Origin: Flavobacterium sp. HTF
GTDB lineage: Bacteria; Bacteroidota; Bacteroidia; Flavobacteriales; Flavobacteriaceae
Direction: 5' to 3'
NCBI RefSeq assembly: GCF_003105115.1
Contig: NZ_QETH01000015.1
Span: 19,333 to 83,332, forward strand
Length of the DNA stretch: 64,000 bases
The notes beneath the pieces are model-generated. The model saw only the letters and a list, made by a program, of their open reading frames with translations. It was not told the DNA's origin and did no database searches. Position numbers and translations under genes: made by a program. Shown piece by piece: positions 26,905-35,382 of the stretch (positions are counted from its first letter, which is position 1; each line of letters opens with the position of its first letter).

Positions 26905-27543
26905 TTATTTATTCGGCTGCGGTGTCATACGCAAATACGGTTTAATCGGAGTATGCCCTTTTGGAAATTTAGCCGGAATATCGCTATCCGGAATCGCCGG
27001 AGCAATCACTACATCTTCTCCGTCTTTCCAGTTTGCCGGAGTAGCAACGCTGTAATTTGCCGTCAATTGCAAACTATCGATAACACGAAGTAATTCGTCA
27101 AAATTTCTTCCTGTAGAAGCCGGGTAAGTCAGCGTTAATTTGATTTTTTTATCAGCACCGATAACAAAAACAGAACGAACCGTAAATTTATCACTTGCGT
27201 TTGGATGAAGCATATCATACAGATTTGCGACTTTTTTATCTTCATCTGCAATAATAGGGAAATTAACCTCTGTATTCTGAGTTTCATTAATATCCTTAAT
27301 CCATTCCAGGTGAGAAGCTAAACCATCTACACTTAGTGCAATCACTTTTGTGTTTCTCTTTTTAAATTCCGGAACATAGTTCGCTACAGTTCCTAATTCA
27401 GTGGTACAAACAGGAGTAAAATCTGCCGGATGCGAAAATAAAACACCCCATGAATCTCCAAGCCATTCATGAAAATTAATTGGTCCCTGTGTGGTTTCTG
27501 CATGGAAGTCCGGAGCTATATCGCCTAATCTTAATGTTGACAT
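26905..27543 (-). CDS. 1-Cys peroxiredoxin (Prx6 type)
   Basis: A 212-residue thioredoxin-fold peroxidase that reduces H2O2 and organic hydroperoxides. The peroxidatic motif is HPADFTPVCTTELG near 38-51. No second Cys exists, so it is a 1-Cys enzyme. The long C-terminal extension (TPANWKDGEDVVI, then GHTPIKPYLR) is diagnostic of the Prx6 subfamily, where it forms the dimer interface. Confidence 0.95.
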   Translation of the reverse strand: MSTLRLGDIAPDFHAETTQGPINFHEWLGDSWGVLFSHPADFTPVCTTELGTVANYVPEFKKRNTKVIALSVDGLASHLEWIKDINETQNTEVNFPIIADEDKKVANLYDMLHPNASDKFTVRSVFVIGADKKIKLTLTYPASTGRNFDELLRVIDSLQLTANYSVATPANWKDGEDVVIAPAIPDSDIPAKFPKGHTPIKPYLRMTPQPNK

Positions 27544-27654
27544 AATTTATATTTTTTAGTTCCTCTAAAATTAACTAAAAAATGCATTAAGAAAACAATC
27601 AAAATTCAAAAAAAACGTTAAATTCTATTTTCTCTATCTAATTACTATTTTAGG

Positions 27655-28566
27655 CTAAATAAAACTGACAGCAAAGTACCAGATAGCAAGTGTTATAAAA
27701 GAAACCGGTATTCCGAAACCAATCATCATACTGCTTAATTTCGGCTTTAAACCATATGTCGATGCCAGAATTGCACCTGTAATCATTGGAGCCATCGCCA
27801 TTTCCATAAGTGTAATTTTAATCGCTTCAGAATGTTGTTTCAGAATAAAAACATATAAAACTAAAATTATAAAGGGTGCGAGGATTAATTTGTAAAAAAG
27901 CCCAAGGCGAAGAAACTTCCAGTGTTTGCTTTTTCGGTCAAACGTAAGCTGTAAGCCAACAGAAAGCAAAGCCAATGGCGTTACAAAACTTCCTAATTTC
28001 AATAAAACAACTTGCAGGTTTTCATCAAAATCAAACTGAAAAATATTCATCAGACAGGCAAAAACAAAAGTAAGGAACGGCGGAAAAAGAAGCACTTTTT
28101 TTAAAATGCTAAAAGTATCAGGACTTCCTTTTGAATAAAAAGCGGCAACGAAAACGCCCAAAGTGGAAACAACTACAAAAGTTCCGGGCTGATCTACCAA
28201 AACAGCCGTTTCTAACCCTTTTTTTCCAAACAGAGCTTCAATTATGGGATATCCAAGAAACGAAGAATTGCTTAATCCTGCCGTCAGAATCAGACAGCCA
28301 ATCAATTTATTAGACCAGCCCAGTCGTTTTCCTAAAAAATGAAAAAATATAAAAGCCAGTATAAAAGTGATCCAGCCCGATGCTATCGGAAACAGTAAAT
28401 CATTATTCCATCTTATTTTTGGAATGTGAAATAAGGTGATCGCCGGTAAACAAATGTAAATGACAATTTTGTTTAAAACCTTATATATATGGATAGGAAA
28501 TTGTTTTACTTTCTGCAGAAGCAAACCTAAAAACAGAAAGAAGAATATTAAAATAAAGTTGTTCAT
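27655..28566 (-). CDS. AEC family transporter (auxin efflux carrier-like permease)
   Basis: A 303-residue integral membrane protein with about ten hydrophobic helices in two repeats. Recognisable elements are the GLLLQKVKQFP start, ILTAGLSNSSFLGYPIIEALFGKKG (broken helix 4) and ATTYG-like MITGAILASTYGLKP in the second half. Bacterial members move malate, small acids or unknown anions. The substrate is unknown. Confidence 0.85.
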   Translation of the reverse strand: MNNFILIFFFLFLGLLLQKVKQFPIHIYKVLNKIVIYICLPAITLFHIPKIRWNNDLLFPIASGWITFILAFIFFHFLGKRLGWSNKLIGCLILTAGLSNSSFLGYPIIEALFGKKGLETAVLVDQPGTFVVVSTLGVFVAAFYSKGSPDTFSILKKVLLFPPFLTFVFACLMNIFQFDFDENLQVVLLKLGSFVTPLALLSVGLQLTFDRKSKHWKFLRLGLFYKLILAPFIILVLYVFILKQHSEAIKITLMEMAMAPMITGAILASTYGLKPKLSSMMIGFGIPVSFITLAIWYFAVSFI

Positions 28567-28601
28567 ATCAATGGTTCATGACAAAAGTAGCTATTTATTT
28601 T

Positions 28602-28799
28602 TAGTACTTAGTGATTAGTTACTAGTGATTAGTGGTTAGTTACTAGTAATTAGTCACTAGTAATTAGTGGTTAGTTTTTTAGTACTTCGTTATCAGTAAA
28701 TTTGTGTAAAAGAAGATTCATTAAGTTCTGTAAAATACTCTCAATTACTTCCAGAAACTACCCACTCTAAGACTAAGGACTAATCACTAAGGACTAAAT
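28602..28799. repeat. 7-bp word array (TAGTNNT), 11 units in register plus opposed arm
   Basis: TAGT recurs exactly every 7 bp at 28602, 28609 and onward to 28672 (11 units), with a shifted unit at 28680. The three positions after each TAGT vary (ACT, GAT, TAC, GGT, AAT, CAC, TTT). From 28772 the complementary word ACTANNN recurs at 7-bp steps (28772, 28779, 28786, 28793). The arms can fold on each other. Confidence 0.93.
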
Positions 28800-28848
28800 A
28801 TTAAAAACAAAAAAACGTTAAAATTATTTTTTGTGTCATAAAACCTAG

Positions 28849-28856
28849 TATATTTG
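28849..28856 (+). promoter_or_regulatory. -7 element TATATTTG for the Rrf2 gene
   Basis: An exact TAnnTTTG; a TTG lies 15 bp upstream at 28831. Its last G is the first base of the proposed operator. Confidence 0.6.
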
Positions 28857-28872
28857 TAACATATTTTATTAC
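28856..28872. promoter_or_regulatory. Proposed Rrf2 operator O1
   Basis: GTAACATATTTTATTAC is a partly palindromic 17-mer between the -7 element and the start of the Rrf2 gene. It is 16/17 identical to the 17-mer upstream of the next gene (29306-29322). Confidence 0.55.
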
Positions 28873-28875
28873 AGT

Positions 28876-29283
28876 ATGATTTCAGGTAAATTTGCCATAA
28901 CGATTCACATTCTTACTTTGCTGCATAAATTTCCAAACGATTATTTGTCGTCGGAGTTTATTGCGGGGAGCATTAATCTAAATCCGGTTTTGGTTCGAAA
29001 AGAAATTGCCAACTTAAAATCGCATCATATTGTAGAAAGTAAAGAAGGAAAAAATGGCGGAACAAAATTGGCCGTAAATGCTGCTGATCTGACTTTAAAG
29101 CAAATTTTTGAAATGACTTTTGAAACCATCGGTTTAGGTTTTGCTAAAAATCAACCCAATCCTGATTGTCCTGTTGGAAAAAAAATCAATCAGAATCTGG
29201 AAGCTTTATATAGTGAAATGAACCAAAAAGTCAGTGCCCAACTGGAATGTATTTCTTTGGAAGATTTTTCGAATCAATTTTGA
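28876..29283 (+). CDS. Rrf2 family transcriptional regulator
   Basis: A 135-residue winged-helix regulator. The HTH lies in the first 60 residues (FAITIHILTLLHKFPNDYLSSEFIAGSINLNPVLVRKEIANLKSHHIV), followed by the Rrf2 wing GKNGGTKLAVNAADLTLKQIF. There are only two Cys (in NPDCPVG and QLECISL), not the three-Cys cluster of IscR/NsrR, so it looks like the YwnA-type redox or electrophile sensors. It probably controls the reductase gene downstream and itself through the paired 17-mers. Confidence 0.88.
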   Translation: MISGKFAITIHILTLLHKFPNDYLSSEFIAGSINLNPVLVRKEIANLKSHHIVESKEGKNGGTKLAVNAADLTLKQIFEMTFETIGLGFAKNQPNPDCPVGKKINQNLEALYSEMNQKVSAQLECISLEDFSNQF

Positions 29284-29305
29284 AACTATTTTTTTAACCA
29301 AAACT

Positions 29306-29322
29306 GTAACATTTTTTATTAC
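29306..29322. promoter_or_regulatory. Proposed Rrf2 operator O2
   Basis: GTAACATTTTTTATTAC differs from O1 at one position and lies 18 bp before the ATG of the reductase gene. Confidence 0.55.
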
Positions 29323-29340
29323 TAAATAAATTTATATATT

Positions 29341-29982
29341 ATGAAAATCGCAATCATTGGAGCAACAGGATTTGTAGGCTCAGCTATTTTAAACGAATTA
29401 TCTTCAAGAAATCAGGAAATTACTGCTATTGCCAGAAATCCAAAAGATTCATCAAATGTAAATTGGGTAAGTGCAGATATTTTTAACATAGATGCTTTGG
29501 CAGAAGCTATTAAAGGGAATGATGTTGTGATTTCTGCGTATAACTCAGGATGGACAAACCCGAACATTTATGATGATTTTATTGCAGGTTCCAAAGCAAT
29601 TCAGGAAGCGGTAAAAAAATCCGGTGTAAAACGTTTTATCACCATCGGTGGTGCCGGAAGTTTATTTGTTGCTCCGGGGTTACAGGCTGTTGACACTCCG
29701 GATTTCCCAAAAGAATATCATGCAGGTGCCAGTGCTGCCAGAGATTATTTGAATATTCTAAAAGAAGAAAAAGATCTGGACTGGGCATTTTTTAGCCCTG
29801 CTTTTGAAATGCATCCGGGAATCACAACCGGAAGAACAGGAAACTACCGTTTAGGCTTAGAAAATCCGGTTTTTAATGATGAACAAAGAAGTATTCTGTC
29901 TGTAGAGGATTTAGCGGTTGTAATTGCTGATGAAGCAGAAAACCCAAAACACCATCAGGTAAGATTTACGGCAGCTTATTAA
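29341..29982 (+). CDS. NAD(P)H-binding reductase, YwnB-like atypical SDR
   Basis: A 213-residue protein with an N-terminal dinucleotide site IIGATGFVGSAIL (4-16) and the NAD(P)H-binding/NmrA-like pattern (DVVISAYNSG, GVKRFITIGGAGSLF, LDWAFFSPAFEMHPG). The pairing with an Rrf2 regulator is as in the Bacillus ywnA-ywnB locus. It may act in quinone or aldehyde stress; the substrate is unproven. Confidence 0.85.
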   Translation: MKIAIIGATGFVGSAILNELSSRNQEITAIARNPKDSSNVNWVSADIFNIDALAEAIKGNDVVISAYNSGWTNPNIYDDFIAGSKAIQEAVKKSGVKRFITIGGAGSLFVAPGLQAVDTPDFPKEYHAGASAARDYLNILKEEKDLDWAFFSPAFEMHPGITTGRTGNYRLGLENPVFNDEQRSILSVEDLAVVIADEAENPKHHQVRFTAAY

Positions 29983-29987
29983 TCAAG

Positions 29988-30019
29988 TTGCTAAGGTTCT
30001 AAGCTACTAAGTCGCTAAG
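29988..30019. repeat. 8-bp word array (NNNCTAAG), single arm
   Basis: TTGCTAAG GTTCTAAG, then CTACTAAG TCGCTAAG in perfect 8-bp register directly after the reductase stop codon. Confidence 0.85.
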
Positions 30020-30073
30020 TTTTTAGCTATTGGTAATTAGCCTTCTTAATCAATTTAAAAAATTATTTTGTCG

Positions 30074-30134
30074 CGAATTACATTAATTTTCGCAAACTTA
30101 TATTTGTTTTGGGATAACAAATTAGTGTAATTCG
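30074..30134. repeat. 16-bp inverted repeat with a 29-bp loop
   Basis: Arms 30074-30089 and 30119-30134 (CGAATTACANTAATTT) match at 15 of 16 positions. The loop contains a TATATTTG -7-like element. Confidence 0.7.
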
Positions 30135-30199
30135 TGGCTAACTTTACTTTTTGAAACTGTTTTTGTTTTCTGTACTTTTACGTAACCAAAAAATATGTT

Positions 30200-31297
30200 T
30201 TGTCGAGTTCAAAAAAACAAGTAAGCAGTCTGCATGAAAAAGCTGGAATTTCACCTCCTGAAATCACCAATATTTCTGCTATCAGTCAAATTCAGAAAAA
30301 CAGGAAAAAACAACCTTCAGCAGAAGAATTGATAAACGGTATTCTTGAAGGAAACAGAACGGCATTAAGCCGCTCTATTACTTTAATAGAAAGCACAAAC
30401 CCTGAACATGCTGAAAAAGCAAACGAAGTTATAAAAGGCTGTCTTCCCTACTCTACAAAATCGATCCGGATCGGAATTACAGGTGTTCCCGGCGTTGGAA
30501 AAAGTACTTTTATTGAAGCTTTCGGAAAGTTCCTTACCGGGCTGGACAAAAAAGTTGCTGTTTTGGCGGTTGATCCCAGCAGTTCCCTTTCGCACGGAAG
30601 CATTTTGGGAGATAAAACCCGAATGGAAGAACTGGTAAAAGATGAAAATGCCTTTATAAGACCGAGTGCTTCGGGAGATACTTTGGGCGGTGTTGCCAGA
30701 AAAACCCGTGAAACGATCATTTTATGCGAAGCTGCAGGATTTGATACAATTATTATTGAAACCGTAGGTGTCGGACAAAGCGAAACTGCGGTTCACAGTA
30801 TGGTTGACTTTTTTCTATTGCTAAAAATTTCAGGTGCGGGAGATGAACTTCAGGGCATAAAACGCGGTATTATGGAAATGGCGGATGCGATTGTCATCAA
30901 TAAAGCAGATGGCGATAATATCAAAAAAGCAAATCAGGCGAAACTGGAGTTTAACCGGGCATTGCATTTATTTCCTCCCAAAAAATCAAACTGGCAGCCA
31001 AAAGTCACGACTTGCAGTGCTATTACAAAAGAGGGAATTTCTGAAATATGGGAAACTATTTCTGATTATTTTGAAATGACCAATCAAACCGGATACTTTC
31101 AGGAAAAAAGAAAAGAACAAAATCATTTCTGGATGATGGAAACGATCAATGAACAATTAAAACACAACTTTTACAATCAGCCTGAAATAATTTCAGAACT
31201 GGAACAAAATAAAAAAGCAGTACAAAATGATGAAATTTCACCTTTTGCAGCTGCGCAGGAGTTATTAAAATTGTATTTTAATAGAGGGACAGAGTAG
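30200..31297 (+). CDS. meaB: Methylmalonyl-CoA mutase-associated GTPase MeaB
   Basis: A 365-residue G3E GTPase that protects and loads methylmalonyl-CoA mutase with adenosylcobalamin. P-loop GVPGVGKSTF near 95-104, the switch segment LAVDPSSSLSHGSILGDKTRM, ETVGVGQSE and the base-specifying NKADG are present. The start is TTG at 30200; no in-frame ATG lies nearby and the family N-terminus (LHEKAGISPPEI) follows. It is functionally linked with the PduO enzyme at 6724. Confidence 0.93.
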   Translation: MSSSKKQVSSLHEKAGISPPEITNISAISQIQKNRKKQPSAEELINGILEGNRTALSRSITLIESTNPEHAEKANEVIKGCLPYSTKSIRIGITGVPGVGKSTFIEAFGKFLTGLDKKVAVLAVDPSSSLSHGSILGDKTRMEELVKDENAFIRPSASGDTLGGVARKTRETIILCEAAGFDTIIIETVGVGQSETAVHSMVDFFLLLKISGAGDELQGIKRGIMEMADAIVINKADGDNIKKANQAKLEFNRALHLFPPKKSNWQPKVTTCSAITKEGISEIWETISDYFEMTNQTGYFQEKRKEQNHFWMMETINEQLKHNFYNQPEIISELEQNKKAVQNDEISPFAAAQELLKLYFNRGTE

Positions 31298-31318
31298 CAA
31301 AGGTTCAAAGTGACAAAG
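31295..31318. repeat. 8-bp word array (NNNCAAAG), three units
   Basis: TAGCAAAG GTTCAAAG TGACAAAG in 8-bp register, beginning within the last codon of meaB. Confidence 0.7.
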
Positions 31319-31351
31319 TTTTATCTCCAAAATATTTACACAGTATTGTCA

Positions 31352-31442
31352 TTCTGAGGAACGAAGAATCTTAGCTGCAAAATCGACAAGGAAAAGCCTA
31401 ACTTTGCGGAGTTTCTTACGAAGATTCTTCGTTCCTCAGAAT
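31352..31442. repeat. Perfect 22-bp inverted repeat (REP-like)
   Basis: Arms 31352-31373 and 31421-31442 are exact inverted copies (core GAGGAACGAAGAATC). The 47-bp loop contains no ORF. It lies between convergent meaB and the LTA-synthase-like gene. A piece of the same element (GTCAGAATGACA) is at 44731-44742. Confidence 0.9.
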
Positions 31443-31578
31443 AACAAGATTATGGTATTTCTTTACAGAATTTCTAACCTTATCTTTTTCTTTATACCAT
31501 ATAATTAATATATGTTTTTCATTTAAATGGCACCCATTAAAACTTAAATTCTCTTATATTACTTATATATGGCAAAAT

Positions 31579-33513
31579 CTATTTTTTTCTAAGCTTATAT
31601 TTATTCTCCTTATACAAATTTCCTGCTGTAATAACGTGCGCTAAAGCATCTTTAGCTAATTCTTCGTCTAATTTCACAGGAATAAGGGTTGTATCATTTT
31701 TGATTTCAAATTGCAATGGTTTTAAATTTGGCTGCATGATTACCACCTGATTTTCTACCCTGAATGCATTGATATCATTAAACTGCATAATTGATCTTCC
31801 CGGAACAGACGGATTTAATTTATTTAAATTTCTTCCTACCATTGGAGTTTCAAACGGAATTCCCAAATAACCTAATAATGTTGGCGGAATGTCAATCTGG
31901 CTTGCCAGTTTGCTGTAAACTGACCCTTTTTGAACACCCGGTCCCATGATTAAAGCGGGAATGTGAAATTTATTGATGGGTACTAAATTTTTTCCGTAAG
32001 TCCTTGTGTTGTGATCTGCAATTACAATGAAAATCGTGTTTTTGAAATACGCTTCTTTTTTCGCCAGTTCAAAGAACTTTCCAATCGAAAAATCAGCATA
32101 TTTCATCGCATTATTTACTGTTGCCGCTTTTTTATCGTAAGGTTTGATTCTTCCTTCCGGATATTCAAAAGGCTCGTGATTTGAAGTCGAAAACATCAAA
32201 GAAAAGAAAGGTTTGTCTCCTTTGGTTTTAAAATAGTTATTTGCTTTTGTCACTAAATCTTCATCCGAGTAGCCCCATGTTCCTTTGAAAGCATATTTAT
32301 TTCCATCTGATTCAAAATCGGACTGGTCTACGATATCCTGAAAACCATTTCCGTTGAAAAATGAACCCATATTATCAAAATTCGCCATTCCGCCATAAAT
32401 AAAACTGGTTGAATATCCTTTTTGTTTTAAGGCATCGGCAAGCGTAAAAAATCCTTGTTGTGAATTTCCAAGTTTTACAACACTTTCTGAAGGTGAAGGT
32501 AAAAATCCTGTTACAACTGCTTCGATTCCACGTACACTTCTTGTTCCTGTACAATATAAATTGGTAAACAATAATCCTTCTTTTGATAATTTATCAAATT
32601 CCGGAGTTAATGGTTTTCCGCCTAAAATCCCAACGTATTCTGCGCCTAAACTTTCCTGCAAAAAGATCACCAGATTATACGGTTTGTTTACCACTGTATC
32701 TGGCTGTTGCACATGCAAAAACGGGATTTCAGCATCTGTAAAATCAGACGGTCTCCCCATCATGTATTTTTTTACACGTTGTATTGCTTCAGCTTCATCC
32801 ATTTTACCGTACATTTTGGTGTTTCCTTCATTTTTAATCGAGTAAGCTGCAAAAGCAACTGTGTAAAATGAATTTAACCCCAACGTATTGGTCAGCTGAT
32901 CGGTAGAAAAAACAGCATTACTGGCGTTAATCGGCCGTTTGGAAGTAAGACTTGAGCGTGCTCCGAAAAACAATAAAAACGCAATGAATGGAAAAACAAT
33001 TAACCTGAATTTATATTCTGTACTGGTAGTATAGAAAAGTTTTTTCCCTTTTTTGAACGCAAAATAAATCACAACTCCCAAAATCACGAATGTTGCGATT
33101 ATAGAAGTCATATAACTTTTCAGGAGCATTCCTACTACTTCTTTCGGATAGATAAGATAATCCAGAAAAATCTTATTCGGACGCGTGTCGTATTGTTTTA
33201 CGAAATCCGGAGAAGCCAATTCTACAAAAAGAATCAGAAACAGGAATAGAAAACTATAAATTACCAAAAATTTATTGGTCGCCTTAATCCATTTGTTCGG
33301 TAGAAAAGTGATCAGCAGAAAAGGAAGGAAAGACAAATAACATAGTAATATTAAATCCATTCGAAGACCGATTGGAAAAATATACCAGAAATTGGGTGTC
33401 TCTACTACTCTGTCCTTAAAAAGAAAGAATAAAAATATTCTGCTCAGGGTAGTAATTAGCAATCCGATTGCTATGAAATTAAATACAGGTTTTAAAAAAC
33501 TAAATTTTTTCAT
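31579..33513 (-). CDS. LTA synthase family protein (membrane sulfatase-fold phosphoglycerol transferase-like)
   Basis: A 644-residue protein. Five membrane helices in the first about 190 residues are followed by an extracytoplasmic alkaline-phosphatase/sulfatase-fold domain. Metal and catalytic motifs are VIFLQESLGAEYVG (Glu), CTGTRSVRG near 320 (nucleophile Thr) and FIVIADHNTRTYG (Asp-His). A Gram-negative organism has no lipoteichoic acid, so it probably transfers phosphoglycerol or phosphoethanolamine to a glycan or lipid. The target is unknown. Confidence 0.88.
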   Translation of the reverse strand: MKKFSFLKPVFNFIAIGLLITTLSRIFLFFLFKDRVVETPNFWYIFPIGLRMDLILLCYLSFLPFLLITFLPNKWIKATNKFLVIYSFLFLFLILFVELASPDFVKQYDTRPNKIFLDYLIYPKEVVGMLLKSYMTSIIATFVILGVVIYFAFKKGKKLFYTTSTEYKFRLIVFPFIAFLLFFGARSSLTSKRPINASNAVFSTDQLTNTLGLNSFYTVAFAAYSIKNEGNTKMYGKMDEAEAIQRVKKYMMGRPSDFTDAEIPFLHVQQPDTVVNKPYNLVIFLQESLGAEYVGILGGKPLTPEFDKLSKEGLLFTNLYCTGTRSVRGIEAVVTGFLPSPSESVVKLGNSQQGFFTLADALKQKGYSTSFIYGGMANFDNMGSFFNGNGFQDIVDQSDFESDGNKYAFKGTWGYSDEDLVTKANNYFKTKGDKPFFSLMFSTSNHEPFEYPEGRIKPYDKKAATVNNAMKYADFSIGKFFELAKKEAYFKNTIFIVIADHNTRTYGKNLVPINKFHIPALIMGPGVQKGSVYSKLASQIDIPPTLLGYLGIPFETPMVGRNLNKLNPSVPGRSIMQFNDINAFRVENQVVIMQPNLKPLQFEIKNDTTLIPVKLDEELAKDALAHVITAGNLYKENKYKLRKK

Positions 33514-33554
33514 TTAAAGGTATTAAAGTGTAAAAACAGTTTTAAAATAAAAAA

Positions 33555-33782
33555 TTACTCTTCGTAACGATTTATTTCGCGGTCATAAAATTCATTAGCT
33601 TTTTCAATTAAACCTTCCATTTCTGCATTTAATTCAGCTTCATCAAGATCTTCAGCTTCTTCCAGAAACTCCACTTCATCATCTTTTAAATTGATTATAA
33701 AACGTGGATAATCAAGGTGAATGATAAAGATATCGTCTGGAAAATCAGTATTATCTCCAAGTAAAAATTTAGGTAATTCCAT
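33555..33782 (-). CDS. Small acidic hypothetical protein
   Basis: A 75-residue protein with about one third Asp/Glu. A beta-like N-terminal half (IFIIHLDYPRFIINL) is followed by an acidic helix (EFLEEAEDLDEAELNAEMEGLIEKA). No known family comes to mind. It lies between the MATE and LTA-like genes with short gaps, so all three could be co-transcribed on the minus strand. Confidence 0.7.
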   Translation of the reverse strand: MELPKFLLGDNTDFPDDIFIIHLDYPRFIINLKDDEVEFLEEAEDLDEAELNAEMEGLIEKANEFYDREINRYEE

Positions 33783-33809
33783 ATTAATTTATTTTTTTAA
33801 GTTCCAAAT

Positions 33810-35195
33810 TTAATTATTTGGAAATGAATTATTGATTAATTTTTTTGTTAAGTAATGAAAACGGATATACAGGAATATTGCTGCGGAAGTTAATCCCGCC
33901 AAAAGCCCGATCCATACGCCCTGCGCTTTTAGCTGTGTATATTCTGCCAAATAATAGGAAATCGGAAAACCAATTACCCAATAGGCAACAAACGTAATGT
34001 ACATCGGTATTTTTACATCCTGCAGGCCTCGCAGCGCACCTAAAACCACTACCTGAATTCCGTCTGAAATCTGAAAAACAGCAGCAATCAAAAGTAATTT
34101 TGTTGCGATACTTATTACCTCAGTATTATCCACAAGCTGTCCGCCATTTTCCATATTCAAAAACAGGTAAGGCAAATAATTATGAAAAACTATAAATGTA
34201 AGGGCAAAAAAAGCTTCTACTATAATGGCAAGTAAAAAAATGGAACGTGCCACAACTACAAGGTTTTTATAATCTGCAAGGCCTCTTTGATTACTCACTC
34301 TGATCATGGAAGTTACGCTTAAACCCATTGCCACCATAAATGTTAGCGAAGAAAGGCTCAAAGCAATTTGATTGGCAGCCTGACTGGTTTTTCCGATATT
34401 ACCGCAAAGCCATATGGAGGCTGTAAACAATACCACTTCAAAAAGCATTTGCATGGCAGAAGGAAATCCTATACTAATAATCTTTTTAATAGTTTCTTTT
34501 CTGATTTCGTTAAAACTGAATTTTTGAAAAAATCGTTTTAAATCATCTCTTCTTGAAAGCATAATATGCATGAACATTACCAAAAATATCCTTGAAATCA
34601 CTGTCCCAAGTGCCGCACCTATAATACCCATTTTCGGAAAAAACCATATTCCGTAAATCAGCATATAGTTGATTCCCACGTGAAGAACGTTTGCCATAAT
34701 CATGGCGTACATAGAATATTTTGTCAGCGAAAGACCGTCTGCAAATTGTTTGTATCCCTGGTACATGATTAAAGGAATCAATGAAAAAGCAACCCAGTCC
34801 AGATATGGTTTTGCCAGTACAATAACATCAGCAGGCTGTTCCAGCATTTCCATTATAGGCTTTGCCAGGACGACTATTCCAAAAAGCAGTAATCCTAATA
34901 TTACACATAAAAATAAACCGTGATGAAATGCCGAACGTATTTTGGCATCATCTTTTTGAGCATCACCTTCGGCTACAATTGGGGTTATTGCGGTACAGAA
35001 ACCAATTCCTAATGACATGGCAATAAAAATCATGCTGTTACCTAAAGAAACAGCTGCAAGTTCGGTACTTCCTAATTTCCCTACCATTATATTATCAACA
35101 ATTCCGATCAGGGTATGGCCAACCATTCCTAATATAACCGGATATGCTAATCTTAAATTATATGAAAACTCTTTTGTGTATTGGGCTAAATTCAA
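33810..35195 (-). CDS. MATE family efflux transporter
   Basis: A 461-residue, 12-helix protein of the NorM-type multidrug and toxin extrusion family. AYPVILGMVGHTLIGIVDNIMVGKLG (helix 1) and the mirrored second half with SIGFPSAMQMLFEV are typical. The start is TTG, because TATCTTTG (35216-35223) leaves only about 20 bp and no in-frame ATG is present. Confidence 0.92.
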   Translation of the reverse strand: MNLAQYTKEFSYNLRLAYPVILGMVGHTLIGIVDNIMVGKLGSTELAAVSLGNSMIFIAMSLGIGFCTAITPIVAEGDAQKDDAKIRSAFHHGLFLCVILGLLLFGIVVLAKPIMEMLEQPADVIVLAKPYLDWVAFSLIPLIMYQGYKQFADGLSLTKYSMYAMIMANVLHVGINYMLIYGIWFFPKMGIIGAALGTVISRIFLVMFMHIMLSRRDDLKRFFQKFSFNEIRKETIKKIISIGFPSAMQMLFEVVLFTASIWLCGNIGKTSQAANQIALSLSSLTFMVAMGLSVTSMIRVSNQRGLADYKNLVVVARSIFLLAIIVEAFFALTFIVFHNYLPYLFLNMENGGQLVDNTEVISIATKLLLIAAVFQISDGIQVVVLGALRGLQDVKIPMYITFVAYWVIGFPISYYLAEYTQLKAQGVWIGLLAGLTSAAIFLYIRFHYLTKKLINNSFPNN

Positions 35196-35215
35196 TTTGT
35201 ATGCTTTTGAGCCGA

Positions 35216-35223
35216 CAAAGATA
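35216..35223 (-). promoter_or_regulatory. -7 element TATCTTTG for the MATE gene
   Basis: An exact TAnnTTTG on the minus strand, 20 bp upstream of the TTG start. Confidence 0.6.
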
Positions 35224-35382
35224 CTTAGAAGCTTTGAATTCTATTCTATTATTAAAAATATAAGCAAAAATTAAGAATTCGTCAAGAACCTGAGATTATA
35301 TAACAATTCATAAAAATTATATAACGAAGCCCAAAGACTTAGATTCTACTTTTACATTATTAATAATTCAAAAAAAATTGTC

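Larger units (their letters stand above)
28567..28875. other. 309-bp intergenic region dominated by a 7-bp word array
   Basis: Apart from the TAGTNNT array (28602-28799) and the promoter/operator of the Rrf2 gene (28831-28872), I see no ORF or other structure. Confidence 0.7.

Noticed and set aside
28602..28799. CRISPR array
   Set aside because: Period is only 7 bp, there are no spacers and no cas genes. A word array, not CRISPR.
31352..31442. Insertion-sequence ends
   Set aside because: The loop is only 47 bp and has no transposase; it could at most be a non-autonomous REP-like element.
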